From Altererythrobacter sp. CAU 1644 (GTDB lineage: Bacteria; Pseudomonadota; Alphaproteobacteria; Sphingomonadales; Sphingomonadaceae), in contig NZ_CP121106.1 in NCBI RefSeq assembly GCF_029623755.1, forward strand, positions 2,546,352 to 2,610,351: a stretch of 64,000 nucleotides of DNA. The letters run 5' to 3'. Every line of letters starts with the position of its first letter. Position 1 is the first letter of the stretch. Both the position numbers and the translations under genes were made by a program. Shown here one piece after another: positions 21,550-29,882 of the stretch. The notes below the pieces were generated by a model. The model was not told the origin of the DNA, did no database searches, and worked only from the letters and a program-made list of their open reading frames with translations.

Positions 21550-23610
21550 ATGCGTCCCGAGGTCCTCAATCCGCTGTTCGTCGAGACCGACGCGCTCGAA
21601 GGCGTGGGGCCCAAACTGCGCAAGCCGCTGGAGAAGCTCGGGCTCACCCGCCTCCGCGATATCGCCTATCACCTGCCCGAGAGGTTCGTGACGCGGCGGC
21701 CGGTCGAGAATCTCGACGAGGCGGGCGAGGGCGAGCAGATCGTCATCGCTCTGACGCCGACCGAACACCGCGCAGCACGCAACAATCGCGGCCCATACCG
21801 CGTGCTGGCCCAGGATGCGGTGGGCAACATCTGCGCACTGACCTATTTCGGTCGCGCCTCCTTCACCGCCAAGAAACTGCTGCCGGTAGGCGAGAAGCGC
21901 TGGGTGTCGGGTCGGCTCGATCGCTACGGTGACATGCTCCAGATCGTCCACCCCGACCACGTCGAGAAGGACAGCGGCGAAAGCCTCGCCCGGCTCAATG
22001 AGCCGGTCTATTCGCTGTCGGAGGGGCTTACCCAGCCGCGCGTTGCGGGGTTGGTGGAGCAGGCGCTCGCCCGGCTACCCCAACTTCCTGAATGGATCGA
22101 GCCCACGCAGTTCGAGAAGGCCGGCTGGCCCGCGTGGCGCGACGCGCTCCACCTCGCGCACAAGGGGGAGCATGCCGCCGCGCGCGATCGGCTGGCCTAT
22201 GACGAGCTGCTCGCCAACTCGCTTGCGCTGATGCTGGTGCGGGCGGACAACCGCCGCCGACGCGGGCAGCCGCTGCAGGGCGACGGGCACCTGCGCGACA
22301 AGCTCGACCTGCGGTTCCCGCTGACCGGCGCACAGAAACGCTCGATCGGCGAGATCGAGGGCGACCTGGCGCAGGAGGCGCCCATGCTCCGCTTGCTGCA
22401 AGGCGACGTGGGCGCGGGCAAGACCGTGGTCGCGCTCGAGGCGATGCTGATCGCCAACGAGGCAGGCAAGCAGGCGGCGCTGCTGGCACCTACCGAGATC
22501 CTTGCCCGGCAACATTTCGAGACGCTGCGCAGTATGGCGGCCTCCACCGGGGTCGAGGTCGCGCTGCTGACCGGGCGCGACAAGGGCAAGGCGCGCGAGA
22601 GCATCCTGATGGGCCTGCTCGACGGGTCGATCGACATCGTCGTCGGCACGCATGCGATCTTTCAGGACAGCGTCGCCTACAAGGACCTGGCGCTGGTGGT
22701 GATCGACGAGCAGCACCGTTTCGGCGTGGCGCAGCGGCTGCAACTGGCGAGCAAGGGGCGTGCGACCCCGCACACACTTGCGATGACCGCCACGCCGATC
22801 CCGCGCACGCTGACGCTTGCGCAATATGGCGAGATGGACGTCAGCAAGCTCGACGAAATGCCTCCCGGTCGCCAGCCGATCGACACAGTGGTGGTGTCGC
22901 AGGATCGGCTCGAAGACGTGATCGCCGGGGTTTCGCGACATATCGGCAGCGGACAGCAGGCCTATTGGGTCTGCCCGATGGTGCGTGAAAGCGAGGTCGA
23001 CGATATCGCCGCCGCCGAGGCGCGCTATGCCCAGCTCAATGAGCGGTTCGGAAACGACGTCGTCCTCGTCCACGGGCAACAACGGCCTGAAGAGAAAGAC
23101 GCGGCGATGGAGCGCTTCGCCAGCGGCGAGGCCAAGCTGCTGGTTGCCACCACGGTTATCGAGGTCGGGGTCGATGTGCCCGCCGCGACGCTGATGGTGA
23201 TCGAGCAGGCCGAACGATTTGGATTGGCACAGCTCCACCAGTTGCGCGGCCGGGTGGGGCGCGGCAGCGAGAAAAGCGTGTGCCTGCTGCTGCGCGGCGG
23301 CGCGCTCAGCGAAACGGGGCGCAAGCGGCTCGCCTTGATGCGCGAGACGCAGGACGGCTTCCGTATTGCCGAGGAGGACCTCGAACTGCGCGGCGGGGGT
23401 GAGTTGCTGGGTACGCGGCAATCGGGCGACACGCCGTTCCGCGTGGCCAATCTCGAGCAGATCACGCGGCTGCTGCCGGCGGCGCACGACGACGCGCGGC
23501 TGCTGATGGAACGCGACGGCGGCTTGTCGAGCGAGCGCGGCGCTGCGGCACGTATCCTGTTGTATTTGTTCGAGCGCGACTGGGGTGTGCAGTTGCTGCG
23601 TGGTGGTTGA
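21550..23610 (+). CDS. recG: ATP-dependent DNA helicase RecG
   Basis: RecG remodels stalled forks and Holliday junctions. The 686-aa product has an N-terminal wedge/OB domain (LEGVGPKLRKPLEKLG start), GDVGAGKTVVALEAM (Walker A), VIDEQHRFGV (Walker B), TATPIPRTL and QLRGRVGRGSEK, and the characteristic C-terminal LELRGGGELLGTRQSG. ATG 21550 gives the normal N-terminus; 19 codons upstream are also open but lack family character. It diverges from the exported-protein gene. Confidence 0.96.
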   Translation: MRPEVLNPLFVETDALEGVGPKLRKPLEKLGLTRLRDIAYHLPERFVTRRPVENLDEAGEGEQIVIALTPTEHRAARNNRGPYRVLAQDAVGNICALTYFGRASFTAKKLLPVGEKRWVSGRLDRYGDMLQIVHPDHVEKDSGESLARLNEPVYSLSEGLTQPRVAGLVEQALARLPQLPEWIEPTQFEKAGWPAWRDALHLAHKGEHAAARDRLAYDELLANSLALMLVRADNRRRRGQPLQGDGHLRDKLDLRFPLTGAQKRSIGEIEGDLAQEAPMLRLLQGDVGAGKTVVALEAMLIANEAGKQAALLAPTEILARQHFETLRSMAASTGVEVALLTGRDKGKARESILMGLLDGSIDIVVGTHAIFQDSVAYKDLALVVIDEQHRFGVAQRLQLASKGRATPHTLAMTATPIPRTLTLAQYGEMDVSKLDEMPPGRQPIDTVVVSQDRLEDVIAGVSRHIGSGQQAYWVCPMVRESEVDDIAAAEARYAQLNERFGNDVVLVHGQQRPEEKDAAMERFASGEAKLLVATTVIEVGVDVPAATLMVIEQAERFGLAQLHQLRGRVGRGSEKSVCLLLRGGALSETGRKRLALMRETQDGFRIAEEDLELRGGGELLGTRQSGDTPFRVANLEQITRLLPAAHDDARLLMERDGGLSSERGAAARILLYLFERDWGVQLLRGG

Positions 23611-23616
23611 GCCTGC

Positions 23617-24246
23617 TTAGTGGCGGTGGCTTGCCAGCAGTCTGACGCCGAAACCGACGAAGACGAGCCCTGTGATCCTGTCAAGCCACTGGGTCACGGT
23701 GGGCCGTCTCAACACCCTGGATATCGGCCTGGTCGCAAGGATCAGCGCGACGAACCAGCCGATGCCAAGCACTGCGTGAATGAGTGCCAGCACGGTGCTG
23801 CTCGCAAAGACGTTGGTGCCCAAAGGGATGAATTGCGGCAGGAACGATACGTAAAACACGCCAACCTTGGGATTGAGCATGTTGGTGAGAAATCCGCGCC
23901 AGAACCAGCCCTGCGAACTGTCACCCTGACGCGGCAGATCGCTGGCAAATTCCCGCGCCGGTGCTCTCAAGAGCTTGAACCCGAGATAGAACAGGTAGAG
24001 CGCACCGATCCAGCGCAAGACATTATAAGCCGCTTCCGAAGCCGCCAACAGCGCGCCCAATCCGGCTGCAGCGATCAGGCCCCAGCCGAGACAACCTGCG
24101 GCAATCCCCAGACCTGCTTGCAAGGCCCGCCGCCCGCCTTCGACAGCAGCCGTCCTAAGCACCAGCGCCGTATCCAGTCCGGGCGTGATGGTGAGGAGCA
24201 GCGCTGCAATAGAGAATGCCAGCAGGTATTCGGTTGGAGGCAACAT
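23617..24246 (-). CDS. LysE/RhtB family amino-acid exporter
   Basis: A 209-aa inner-membrane protein with about six hydrophobic segments. The family marks are the N-terminal TPGLDTALVLRTA and the central FLTNMLNPKVGVFYVSFLPQF. Family members export lysine, homoserine, threonine or related compounds; the substrate is not readable. It converges on recG with six bases between, and follows the phosphatase gene by 15 bases in the same direction. Confidence 0.9.
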   Translation of the reverse strand: MLPPTEYLLAFSIAALLLTITPGLDTALVLRTAAVEGGRRALQAGLGIAAGCLGWGLIAAAGLGALLAASEAAYNVLRWIGALYLFYLGFKLLRAPAREFASDLPRQGDSSQGWFWRGFLTNMLNPKVGVFYVSFLPQFIPLGTNVFASSTVLALIHAVLGIGWFVALILATRPISRVLRRPTVTQWLDRITGLVFVGFGVRLLASHRH

Positions 24247-24261
24247 CGCGAAGGTTTCTCC

Positions 24262-24753
24262 TTAATTGTCCAATCGGCCCGCAAGCATTTCGACCAGCGC
24301 CTGTGCTGCCAGACTGACGTCCTCCCACGTATCGCGGAAATTCTCTTCGCCGTCGTAATAGGGGTCGGCGATCGCGGCACCTTCGCGCCCTCTGACCATG
24401 TCCATCAATAGCGCGACCTGCGCGATGCCGCCTTCGGGCTCAAGCGCCCTGATATTGCGCAGGTTCTGGTGATCCATCGCAAAGATATGCGTGAAACGCG
24501 TAAAATCCTCGCGCACCAATTGTCGCCCGCGATAGTGGCGGATGTCGATCCCGGCACGGGCGGCAGTATCGATGCTGCGCGGATCGGGCGGCGCATCGAC
24601 ATGGTAGGCGGCGGTCCCCGCGCTGTCGGCTTGGACATCCAGCCCGGCTTCCTCGGCAGCGGCACGAAACGCCGCCTCGGCCAATGGCGATCGGCAAATG
24701 TTGCCGAGACAGACGAAAAGAACGGCGGGGCGGCCCCGGTTTGGACTGTTCAT
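24262..24753 (-). CDS. Low-molecular-weight protein tyrosine phosphatase
   Basis: A 163-aa cytoplasmic phosphatase. The P-loop CLGNICRS begins at the nucleophile C15 and ends with R21 and S22. The general-acid aspartate is D130 in ADPYYDG. Both are required for catalysis and present. ATG 24753 is chosen over the TTG two codons earlier. Family members act on tyrosine kinases of exopolysaccharide systems or on arsenate; none of those genes is near, so the target is open. Confidence 0.92.
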   Translation of the reverse strand: MNSPNRGRPAVLFVCLGNICRSPLAEAAFRAAAEEAGLDVQADSAGTAAYHVDAPPDPRSIDTAARAGIDIRHYRGRQLVREDFTRFTHIFAMDHQNLRNIRALEPEGGIAQVALLMDMVRGREGAAIADPYYDGEENFRDTWEDVSLAAQALVEMLAGRLDN

Positions 24754-24800
24754 GCCCAACCGATGCCGCCCCGCGCGCGATGTTTCAAGTATTCTACAGG

Positions 24801-24980
24801 TTAGGCGAGTGCATTCCCGCTACGCACGAAGTTCACGTAGAGACCGTGAATGACGCCGGGGATGAAGAACAGCAACGTGAGGATCAGGTTGATCCAGAAG
24901 TCGCGGTCGAGTCCGTGCTTCAGTGCCACGCCCAGCGGCGGCAGGAGGATCGTTGCGATCAGGGTGATGATGGCCATCAT
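24801..24980 (-). CDS. YqaE/Pmp3 family membrane protein
   Basis: A 59-aa membrane peptide not long enough for usual gene cut-offs. The product has two hydrophobic segments: the first contains ITLIATILLPPLGVAL, and the second NLILTLLFFIPGVIHGLYV, joined by KHGLDRDFW. The PPLGV and PGxIHxxYV signatures are those of the Pmp3/YqaE stress-linked proteins. Two ATG codons (24980, 24977) follow an AAGGAACG ribosome site. Family members are linked to membrane potential and salt stress; the mechanism is not established. Confidence 0.88.
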   Translation of the reverse strand: MMAIITLIATILLPPLGVALKHGLDRDFWINLILTLLFFIPGVIHGLYVNFVRSGNALA

Positions 24981-25094
24981 GATGGTCGTTCCTTTGAATA
25001 GTCAGCGGGCGGCGCGCCATTGCGCCAGCCTTTGACTTTTCAACGGTTTCAACAGGGGGCGGGTTCCGAAAAATACCCGGGAACCAAACACTTC

Positions 25095-25853
25095 CTAACT
25101 GATTGAGAGGCCCCCATCGATGGGCAGGCATTGGCCGGTGATGTAGTCGCTGTGCGGCGAAGCGAAGAACACCGCAAGGCCTTCCAGCCCCTCGTGATCG
25201 CCGAAGCGGCGCAAGGGTATGCGCTTGGTCATCCACTCGGCAAAGCGCGGGTCGGCCGATTCGGTCATGTCGGTCTCATAGAAACCGAACAGGAAGGCAT
25301 TGGCAGTGATCCCGTGGCGCGCCAGCTCAAACGCTGCTCCGCGGGTCAGCCCGTTCACCGCGGCCTTCGACGCCGCGTAGTTGGAACTGCGATTGACCCC
25401 CATGATCGACTGGCCGGATGAGGTCGCGAGCAGCTTCCCCCCTTCGCCGCGCTCGATCATGTGCGCGGTGACATGGCGATAGGTAAGGGCGACGCCGCGC
25501 GCGTTGATCGCCATGACATCGTCCCACGCCTGCGGGGTCATTTCGGGGAGGGCACGGCCGCCACCGACGCCCGCATTGGCGAAACAGACATCGACCTTGC
25601 CGAACCGGTCGAGCGTCGCGGCCAGCGCTGCGGCGATCTGGCTATCTTCCAACACATCGCAGGAAAATGCCGCCGCCTGGCCTCCGCCGAGCGCGCCCAG
25701 CTCTTCGCAGGCGGCGCGGTTCTTGTCCGCGTTGCGGCCCCAGATCGCGACATCGGCGCCGGCCTTCACGAGCCCGCGCGCCATCGCCAGGCCCAGGCCG
25801 CCATTACCGCCGGTGACGACGGCCACCTTGCCGCTGAGATCGAACAGGTTCAT
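25095..25853 (-). CDS. SDR family NAD(P)-dependent oxidoreductase
   Basis: A 252-aa short-chain dehydrogenase. The cofactor motif is TGGNGGLG at residues 14-21 and the NAG motif is in FANAGVGGG. The catalytic Ser precedes SNYAASK, in which Tyr and Lys are the YxxxK pair. ATG 25853 gives MNLFDLSGKVAVVTG, the standard start; 12 extra upstream codons are unlikely. The C-terminus GQCLPIDGGLSIS is typical of classical SDRs. The substrate is unknown. Confidence 0.9.
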   Translation of the reverse strand: MNLFDLSGKVAVVTGGNGGLGLAMARGLVKAGADVAIWGRNADKNRAACEELGALGGGQAAAFSCDVLEDSQIAAALAATLDRFGKVDVCFANAGVGGGRALPEMTPQAWDDVMAINARGVALTYRHVTAHMIERGEGGKLLATSSGQSIMGVNRSSNYAASKAAVNGLTRGAAFELARHGITANAFLFGFYETDMTESADPRFAEWMTKRIPLRRFGDHEGLEGLAVFFASPHSDYITGQCLPIDGGLSIS

Positions 25854-25899
25854 CGCCGCCAGCGTGGCGCAATTGGAGCCCGCTAGCAAGCGATGCGGA

Positions 25900-26022
25900 T
25901 CAGATGACCTCGTCGCCCGCGTTGGCGACCGATTCGAGGTCCTGGCCCAGACCGCGAACGGTGTTGCACGCCGACAGGGCGAGCGATGCGATCAGGATGA
26001 TGACAAGCGAGGATTTGCGCAT
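25900..26022 (-). CDS. Entericidin A/B family lipoprotein
   Basis: A 40-aa lipoprotein precursor. It has a positively charged start (MRKSS), a hydrophobic stretch and a lipobox LSAC with the lipidated Cys at residue 19. The remainder, NTVRGLGQDLESVANAG, is the characteristic entericidin core. These small lipoproteins are linked to stress and autolysis in enterobacteria; the role here is not known. It lies immediately outside the left end of the integrated element and would have been downstream of the intact tRNA-Pro before insertion. Confidence 0.88.
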   Translation of the reverse strand: MRKSSLVIILIASLALSACNTVRGLGQDLESVANAGDEVI

Positions 26023-26058
26023 TTTCGTTTTGATCCCTTGGTGCCCCCAAAAAGAATC

Positions 26059-26116
26059 TGGTCGGGGAGAGAGGATTCGAACCTCCGGCCCCTGCCTCCC
26101 GAAGACAGTGCTCTAC
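26059..26116 (-). repeat. Left attachment repeat (tRNA-Pro 3' fragment)
   Basis: This 58-bp stretch is identical to 34281-34338. It contains the anticodon arm, variable loop, T arm, acceptor 3' strand and CCA of tRNA-Pro but no 5' acceptor strand or full D arm, so it cannot make a functional tRNA. Identity stops exactly after CTCTAC on the right side (A here, C in the intact copy). It is the displaced original 3' end left by integration. Confidence 0.95.
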
Positions 26117-26200
26117 AGGGCAAGCATGTCCTAGACCCCCATTCCAACTGAGGCGCTGCTCATGCGAATCTACAGCAACAGCTCTGAATGTGAAGCGGAT

Positions 26201-26219
26201 TGTGTCGCTGATGTGTCAG
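26201..26219 (+). repeat. Probable integrase arm-type site, left
   Basis: The segment reads TGTGTC, five bases, then TGTGTCAG. The same arrangement, with the same spacing and direction, occurs at 34169-34187 near the other end. The two sites lie 84 and 93 bases inside their att repeats. Paired short direct repeats inside both ends fit arm-binding sites of a lambda-type integrase. This is inference from position and sequence. Confidence 0.5.
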
Positions 26220-26232
26220 AAGGGAAGGGTAG

Positions 26233-26278
26233 GACCCCCTCTTGATTGGTGCATTTTCCCCACCTCAGAGAGGGGGTC
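26233..26278. repeat. Inverted repeat with 10-bp perfect arms
   Basis: The arms GACCCCCTCT (26233-26242) and AGAGGGGGTC (26269-26278) pair perfectly. A second inner pair, GGTG/CACC, lies in the 26-base loop. It lies 95 bases past the stop of the 334-aa gene, so it could end that operon's transcript, but there is no T-run on either side. A role in recombination at the element end is another option. Confidence 0.55.
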
Positions 26279-26373
26279 AGAGCGACCTGGGATAATTTTC
26301 CGAAAATCTGAAACTGAAGCTAAGACCTTTCGAGCCAATCTGCCGATAGGTGATCCAATCAATGCAACTGTCT

Positions 26374-27378
26374 TCAACGATTAAACGTGGAGTCTATCAC
26401 CTCCTTGAACGATATTTCGCCCGCGTAAAGTTGTCGCTCCATTTCCGTCAGCTCCGCAGGTGAAAGCATTCCTTGCTCCCTAATCGTCATAGTGAAGTCA
26501 GGATTGACCTTCCTTATAATGGGCGGAATCTGCTCATTGAGTTGCCGGATGATCTCGATGCGCAATGCAGCTTGGAACTTTCGAAACCGCAATCGCCAGA
26601 CCGACGTAAAGAAATCAGACTTTTCCTCGCCGTAGTAGTCTCTAGCATTCCAGCCGGTGTCCCTTATCGCTTGGAATAGAGCAATCTCCCAGTTTCTTCT
26701 AAAGGCCGAGAAATCCCATAGATTGTTCTTGGGGTTTGGGTTTTCGAGCGTAGTTCTTGGAAAGAGCTTTTCTGTGTCTGGGTACGATATTCTGCTCAGT
26801 AGACTCAGCCGCTTCATAAGGCGCTTGCGCTTGCGCCGAAGGTCGGCGGGAAGCTCAATCCTTAGAAGGCGGCTGCGATCTAGGACTCGAATCTCTTGAG
26901 GTAAGATTTCTCTTTCAAGGCCCAACCGCCGTGATTCTCGCTCCGGCAGAACTTGTATTAGCGTTGAGCCAATCGCAAGGATACGGCTGGAGTTAGGGTG
27001 TAATGAGCGAACATCCCATTTGTTGTTCTCAAATTTTGCGGTGATCTGAATCACGCTATGGCCAGAATAGAACAACTCCATCGCCGTGGACGACAAGAAG
27101 TGCCTCAGGGCATCGGCAATATGGCGGGAGTTGTATTGCCGGTCGAGTGAGGCCAGAACCAGCTCAGCAAGTGGTTTGTCATTCGTCTCAAGATCGAAAT
27201 AGGCGTCTCGTTCTCTTCTTGAACCGAGCGGGACCAAGTGCTCCAAGTCCTGCAAGAACATATGGACATAATGACTGCGAAAGTCGTCAATCGGCTCGCT
27301 CAATATCAGTCGCTCAAAGCCTGAAGGTTTAACTGGTGGAAACCACTCAGGCTGCTTACCCCGAGTTAGCTTCATCAT
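26374..27378 (-). CDS. Unknown soluble protein, second gene of island operon
   Basis: A 334-aa protein with no membrane segment or signal peptide. It is not recognised. It has a basic stretch (RRKRKRLMKR near residue 185-194) and ends in a helical SPAELTEMERQLYAGE region. One stretch, FYSGHSVIQI followed by LHPNSSRI, loosely resembles the pattern seen in phage portal proteins (helix, small-residue turn, E/Q-I strand, then a P-x-x-x-x-I); this is a weak impression only. Its ATG overlaps the upstream gene's stop (ATGA; a second ATG follows directly), so translation is coupled and a joint function with the membrane protein is likely. Codon use matches the island, not the host. Confidence 0.8.
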   Translation of the reverse strand: MMKLTRGKQPEWFPPVKPSGFERLILSEPIDDFRSHYVHMFLQDLEHLVPLGSRRERDAYFDLETNDKPLAELVLASLDRQYNSRHIADALRHFLSSTAMELFYSGHSVIQITAKFENNKWDVRSLHPNSSRILAIGSTLIQVLPERESRRLGLEREILPQEIRVLDRSRLLRIELPADLRRKRKRLMKRLSLLSRISYPDTEKLFPRTTLENPNPKNNLWDFSAFRRNWEIALFQAIRDTGWNARDYYGEEKSDFFTSVWRLRFRKFQAALRIEIIRQLNEQIPPIIRKVNPDFTMTIREQGMLSPAELTEMERQLYAGEISFKEVIDSTFNR

Positions 27379-29882
27379 CTTTCTGCCTCTCTCTCGAAGC
27401 TGGCTTTGAAGTCAGCGACTGCTCGCGGAAGTTCAAAATCTCCTTCGACTTTCTCTAGTAGCAAAAGAAAGATTGCCGCTTCGCTCGGTCGGCTCATACC
27501 AATTCCGGCAATGCATCGAATAACTGCACTTGGGTGCTGCTTTGCCCCGTAGTCATAACTCATACCATCATCGAACCCTTGATCTCGGAGGACATGGTTC
27601 AAGCCCATACTCCATCGAGTCCTGATTATGTTTCTCGGCCCAGCGTAGAACGACTCTCGCAATGCAGAGGAAATGGCGATAATCCATCTTAGATAGCCTT
27701 GGCGATCCTTCGCATTCGCGAGTAGGCTTTCCCATACCTTGTCAGCCTCTGACTTAAAGTCGTCGCTTTCATGAAGCTCGCCAAACGCTATCGCATATCC
27801 AGTCAATGCGAGCATATCCTCCGCGATAGTTCCGAGAAGCGATAGAAAGTATTCATCGCTCACCTTGCCCTTCTTATCCTCAAAGCGAGAAAAGGCGATT
27901 TGAGCGAGAATCCCGAAAGCTAGAAAAAGCTTCTTGAACCGGCGTGGATCATTCTCTCGACATGCTCTGTAGCATTCTTCTGCAAGCAAGAAGTAGCTTT
28001 GGCCGAAATAGTCCGGCAGTTCTTCTGCTTTCCCAAGATCACTGGCCAAGAACCCTATGATCGGCATCGAACAAAGCTGGTCAAGGAGATCAGAGCGCAA
28101 TGTCAAAAACTCTTCGCGCATCGCGGTCGTGTCGATCTTTGTGATCTCATATTCTGGGTAGACCTCTAGAGCATAAGCGCTTTCAAGAGCGGACCCTAGG
28201 TGATCCATGAAACCGGCAAACTGAGTGGCGGATCGAAATGAGCTTAGAAGAATCGGCGTCGCAAGATGCTCGCGCTTATCCGAAATCCGGCTTCTAACCG
28301 CTTCTGTTGTGGTTCGCCGCATCTCTTGTATCACGGCTTCCAGACCGTCCTTTAACGCAGTGGTGAACTCCTTGGCGATCAGTTGGGTGATATACCCAAC
28401 GGGCATAAGAGGGCGACCTTCCACCAGTCGCTCAAACGCTATCCTTGCTTTCGTGTTTTGGAGCCTGACCAATACCGGTGCAGGGAAACCAGAAAAATCA
28501 GGCTTTGCCCAATTGATGCCATTGGAAAGATTCTGCAATTTCTCGGCAAATAGGATCGCCGATCTCAGATATTCATACGCGAACATGTACGAAGCTTGGG
28601 TGAGGCCCAAGTGCAAAGATATCTCCTGAATGTCCGGCTTACCCTTTTTTCCGTCAAGAGGTAGCTCCGGCGCAATTTCATGATTGCTAGTGAGGTCAGA
28701 GAATCGCTTGAGAAAGGAAATACCTTCATCGGCGAGAAGCAAGGTGGCAATCGCCTCGTTGGCAGACTGTGCATATTGCAACGTGCTGTAGGCTGCTGAA
28801 TAGTCCTCCAGCTCCAAACTCTGTCGAAATGATGCCAACAATCCATCAAGCAACGCATCCTCGAACCAGCGTTCATCAATCTCCTCTTTGGGGAACAGAT
28901 GCATGTCCGTTTCCAGCGCCATGCTAGTGCTGGAATCGCTTTCAAAGAACCACTCTGGGTGTTTGGGCGTCCTCTTGAACCAATAGCTTTCAGCAGGGAT
29001 CTTCGGGCGCTCCTCGGCATAATAGATCAACAGGCCAGCGAACGCACGGTCCACTTTGCGATTTGGTTTGGAAGATTGACCAAGAGCGTTGGACGAATTG
29101 AAGCTGAGGTATCGGAGAGTAGAAAGACGCTGTTCAACAACCTTTTGTCGATGTGCATCAAGGTGGATGGAGCGCCGCCCTGAATTGGAGACCTCGCCGA
29201 TAAGCCGAGTCACTTCGGGTAGGATTTCCGCGTCTACCAATCTTGAAACATCGAAGAAAAGAAACAGCCGCTTACCCAACTCGAAGATGCATAAGATCGC
29301 GACCAGACCGCCTAGCAAGACGGTGAAGAAGATCGTGTATCCGGTTTCATATCCGAGGTAGCTGAGACCAATGGAGATTAGACAAAGAATTGTGAGATTG
29401 ATCAGATACGATGAGTAAACGTTGTTGACCTTCTCACGGAGAATTAGGTCGACAACATCGCTTCGGATTTGGCTGTAGCTTGAGCTGAGGATTATTCCGA
29501 AGGTGGCGAAGTAGATACCAAGAAAGACCGCTCCGATCTGCCCAACAATGCTCAGAAATTCCGAGTTCTCAGGAGACAGCACAATCCAGTTAGGTGTGAT
29601 CTCGGCAATTGCCGGAGCCGCGAAATGCTCGACGGTTTCGACAATTATAACGAAGACACATGCCGCAATTATGCCTTTAAGACTGATTGAGAGAAGTTCA
29701 CGATAGATGGAACGAGTGTATGAAAGAGTCTCAACGTCTTTTTTGACTGTGCTTGAGAACCGATCAACTCGAAACGCAAGTCTAGAAAACAGACTCCGTG
29801 CTTTCCAGAAAACGGTGTGCATTTGTGCGCGTGCAATTGCTAGGCTGCCAGTTGCACCAAAAATTTGTCTGAAGAACTCCAT
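27375..29882 (-). CDS. Unknown four-helix membrane protein, first gene of island operon
   Basis: An 835-aa protein. Numbered from the GTG two codons upstream, hydrophobic segments lie near residues 68-87, 112-135, 162-180 and 183-210, followed by about 620 mostly helical, hydrophilic cytoplasmic residues. The first loop has the motif SSSYSQIRSDVVDLILREKV. The membrane part recalls DUF2254-type membrane proteins in layout, but no family can be assigned. ATG 29882 is used; the GTG at 29888 is equally possible, and neither has a strong ribosome site. It is coupled to the 334-aa gene by ATGA. The large soluble part with a membrane anchor is a layout often seen in membrane-acting defence effectors, which is inference. 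It diverges from the exported-protein gene. Confidence 0.82.
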   Translation of the reverse strand: MEFFRQIFGATGSLAIARAQMHTVFWKARSLFSRLAFRVDRFSSTVKKDVETLSYTRSIYRELLSISLKGIIAACVFVIIVETVEHFAAPAIAEITPNWIVLSPENSEFLSIVGQIGAVFLGIYFATFGIILSSSYSQIRSDVVDLILREKVNNVYSSYLINLTILCLISIGLSYLGYETGYTIFFTVLLGGLVAILCIFELGKRLFLFFDVSRLVDAEILPEVTRLIGEVSNSGRRSIHLDAHRQKVVEQRLSTLRYLSFNSSNALGQSSKPNRKVDRAFAGLLIYYAEERPKIPAESYWFKRTPKHPEWFFESDSSTSMALETDMHLFPKEEIDERWFEDALLDGLLASFRQSLELEDYSAAYSTLQYAQSANEAIATLLLADEGISFLKRFSDLTSNHEIAPELPLDGKKGKPDIQEISLHLGLTQASYMFAYEYLRSAILFAEKLQNLSNGINWAKPDFSGFPAPVLVRLQNTKARIAFERLVEGRPLMPVGYITQLIAKEFTTALKDGLEAVIQEMRRTTTEAVRSRISDKREHLATPILLSSFRSATQFAGFMDHLGSALESAYALEVYPEYEITKIDTTAMREEFLTLRSDLLDQLCSMPIIGFLASDLGKAEELPDYFGQSYFLLAEECYRACRENDPRRFKKLFLAFGILAQIAFSRFEDKKGKVSDEYFLSLLGTIAEDMLALTGYAIAFGELHESDDFKSEADKVWESLLANAKDRQGYLRWIIAISSALRESFYAGPRNIIRTRWSMGLNHVLRDQGFDDGMSYDYGAKQHPSAVIRCIAGIGMSRPSEAAIFLLLLEKVEGDFELPRAVADFKASFEREAER

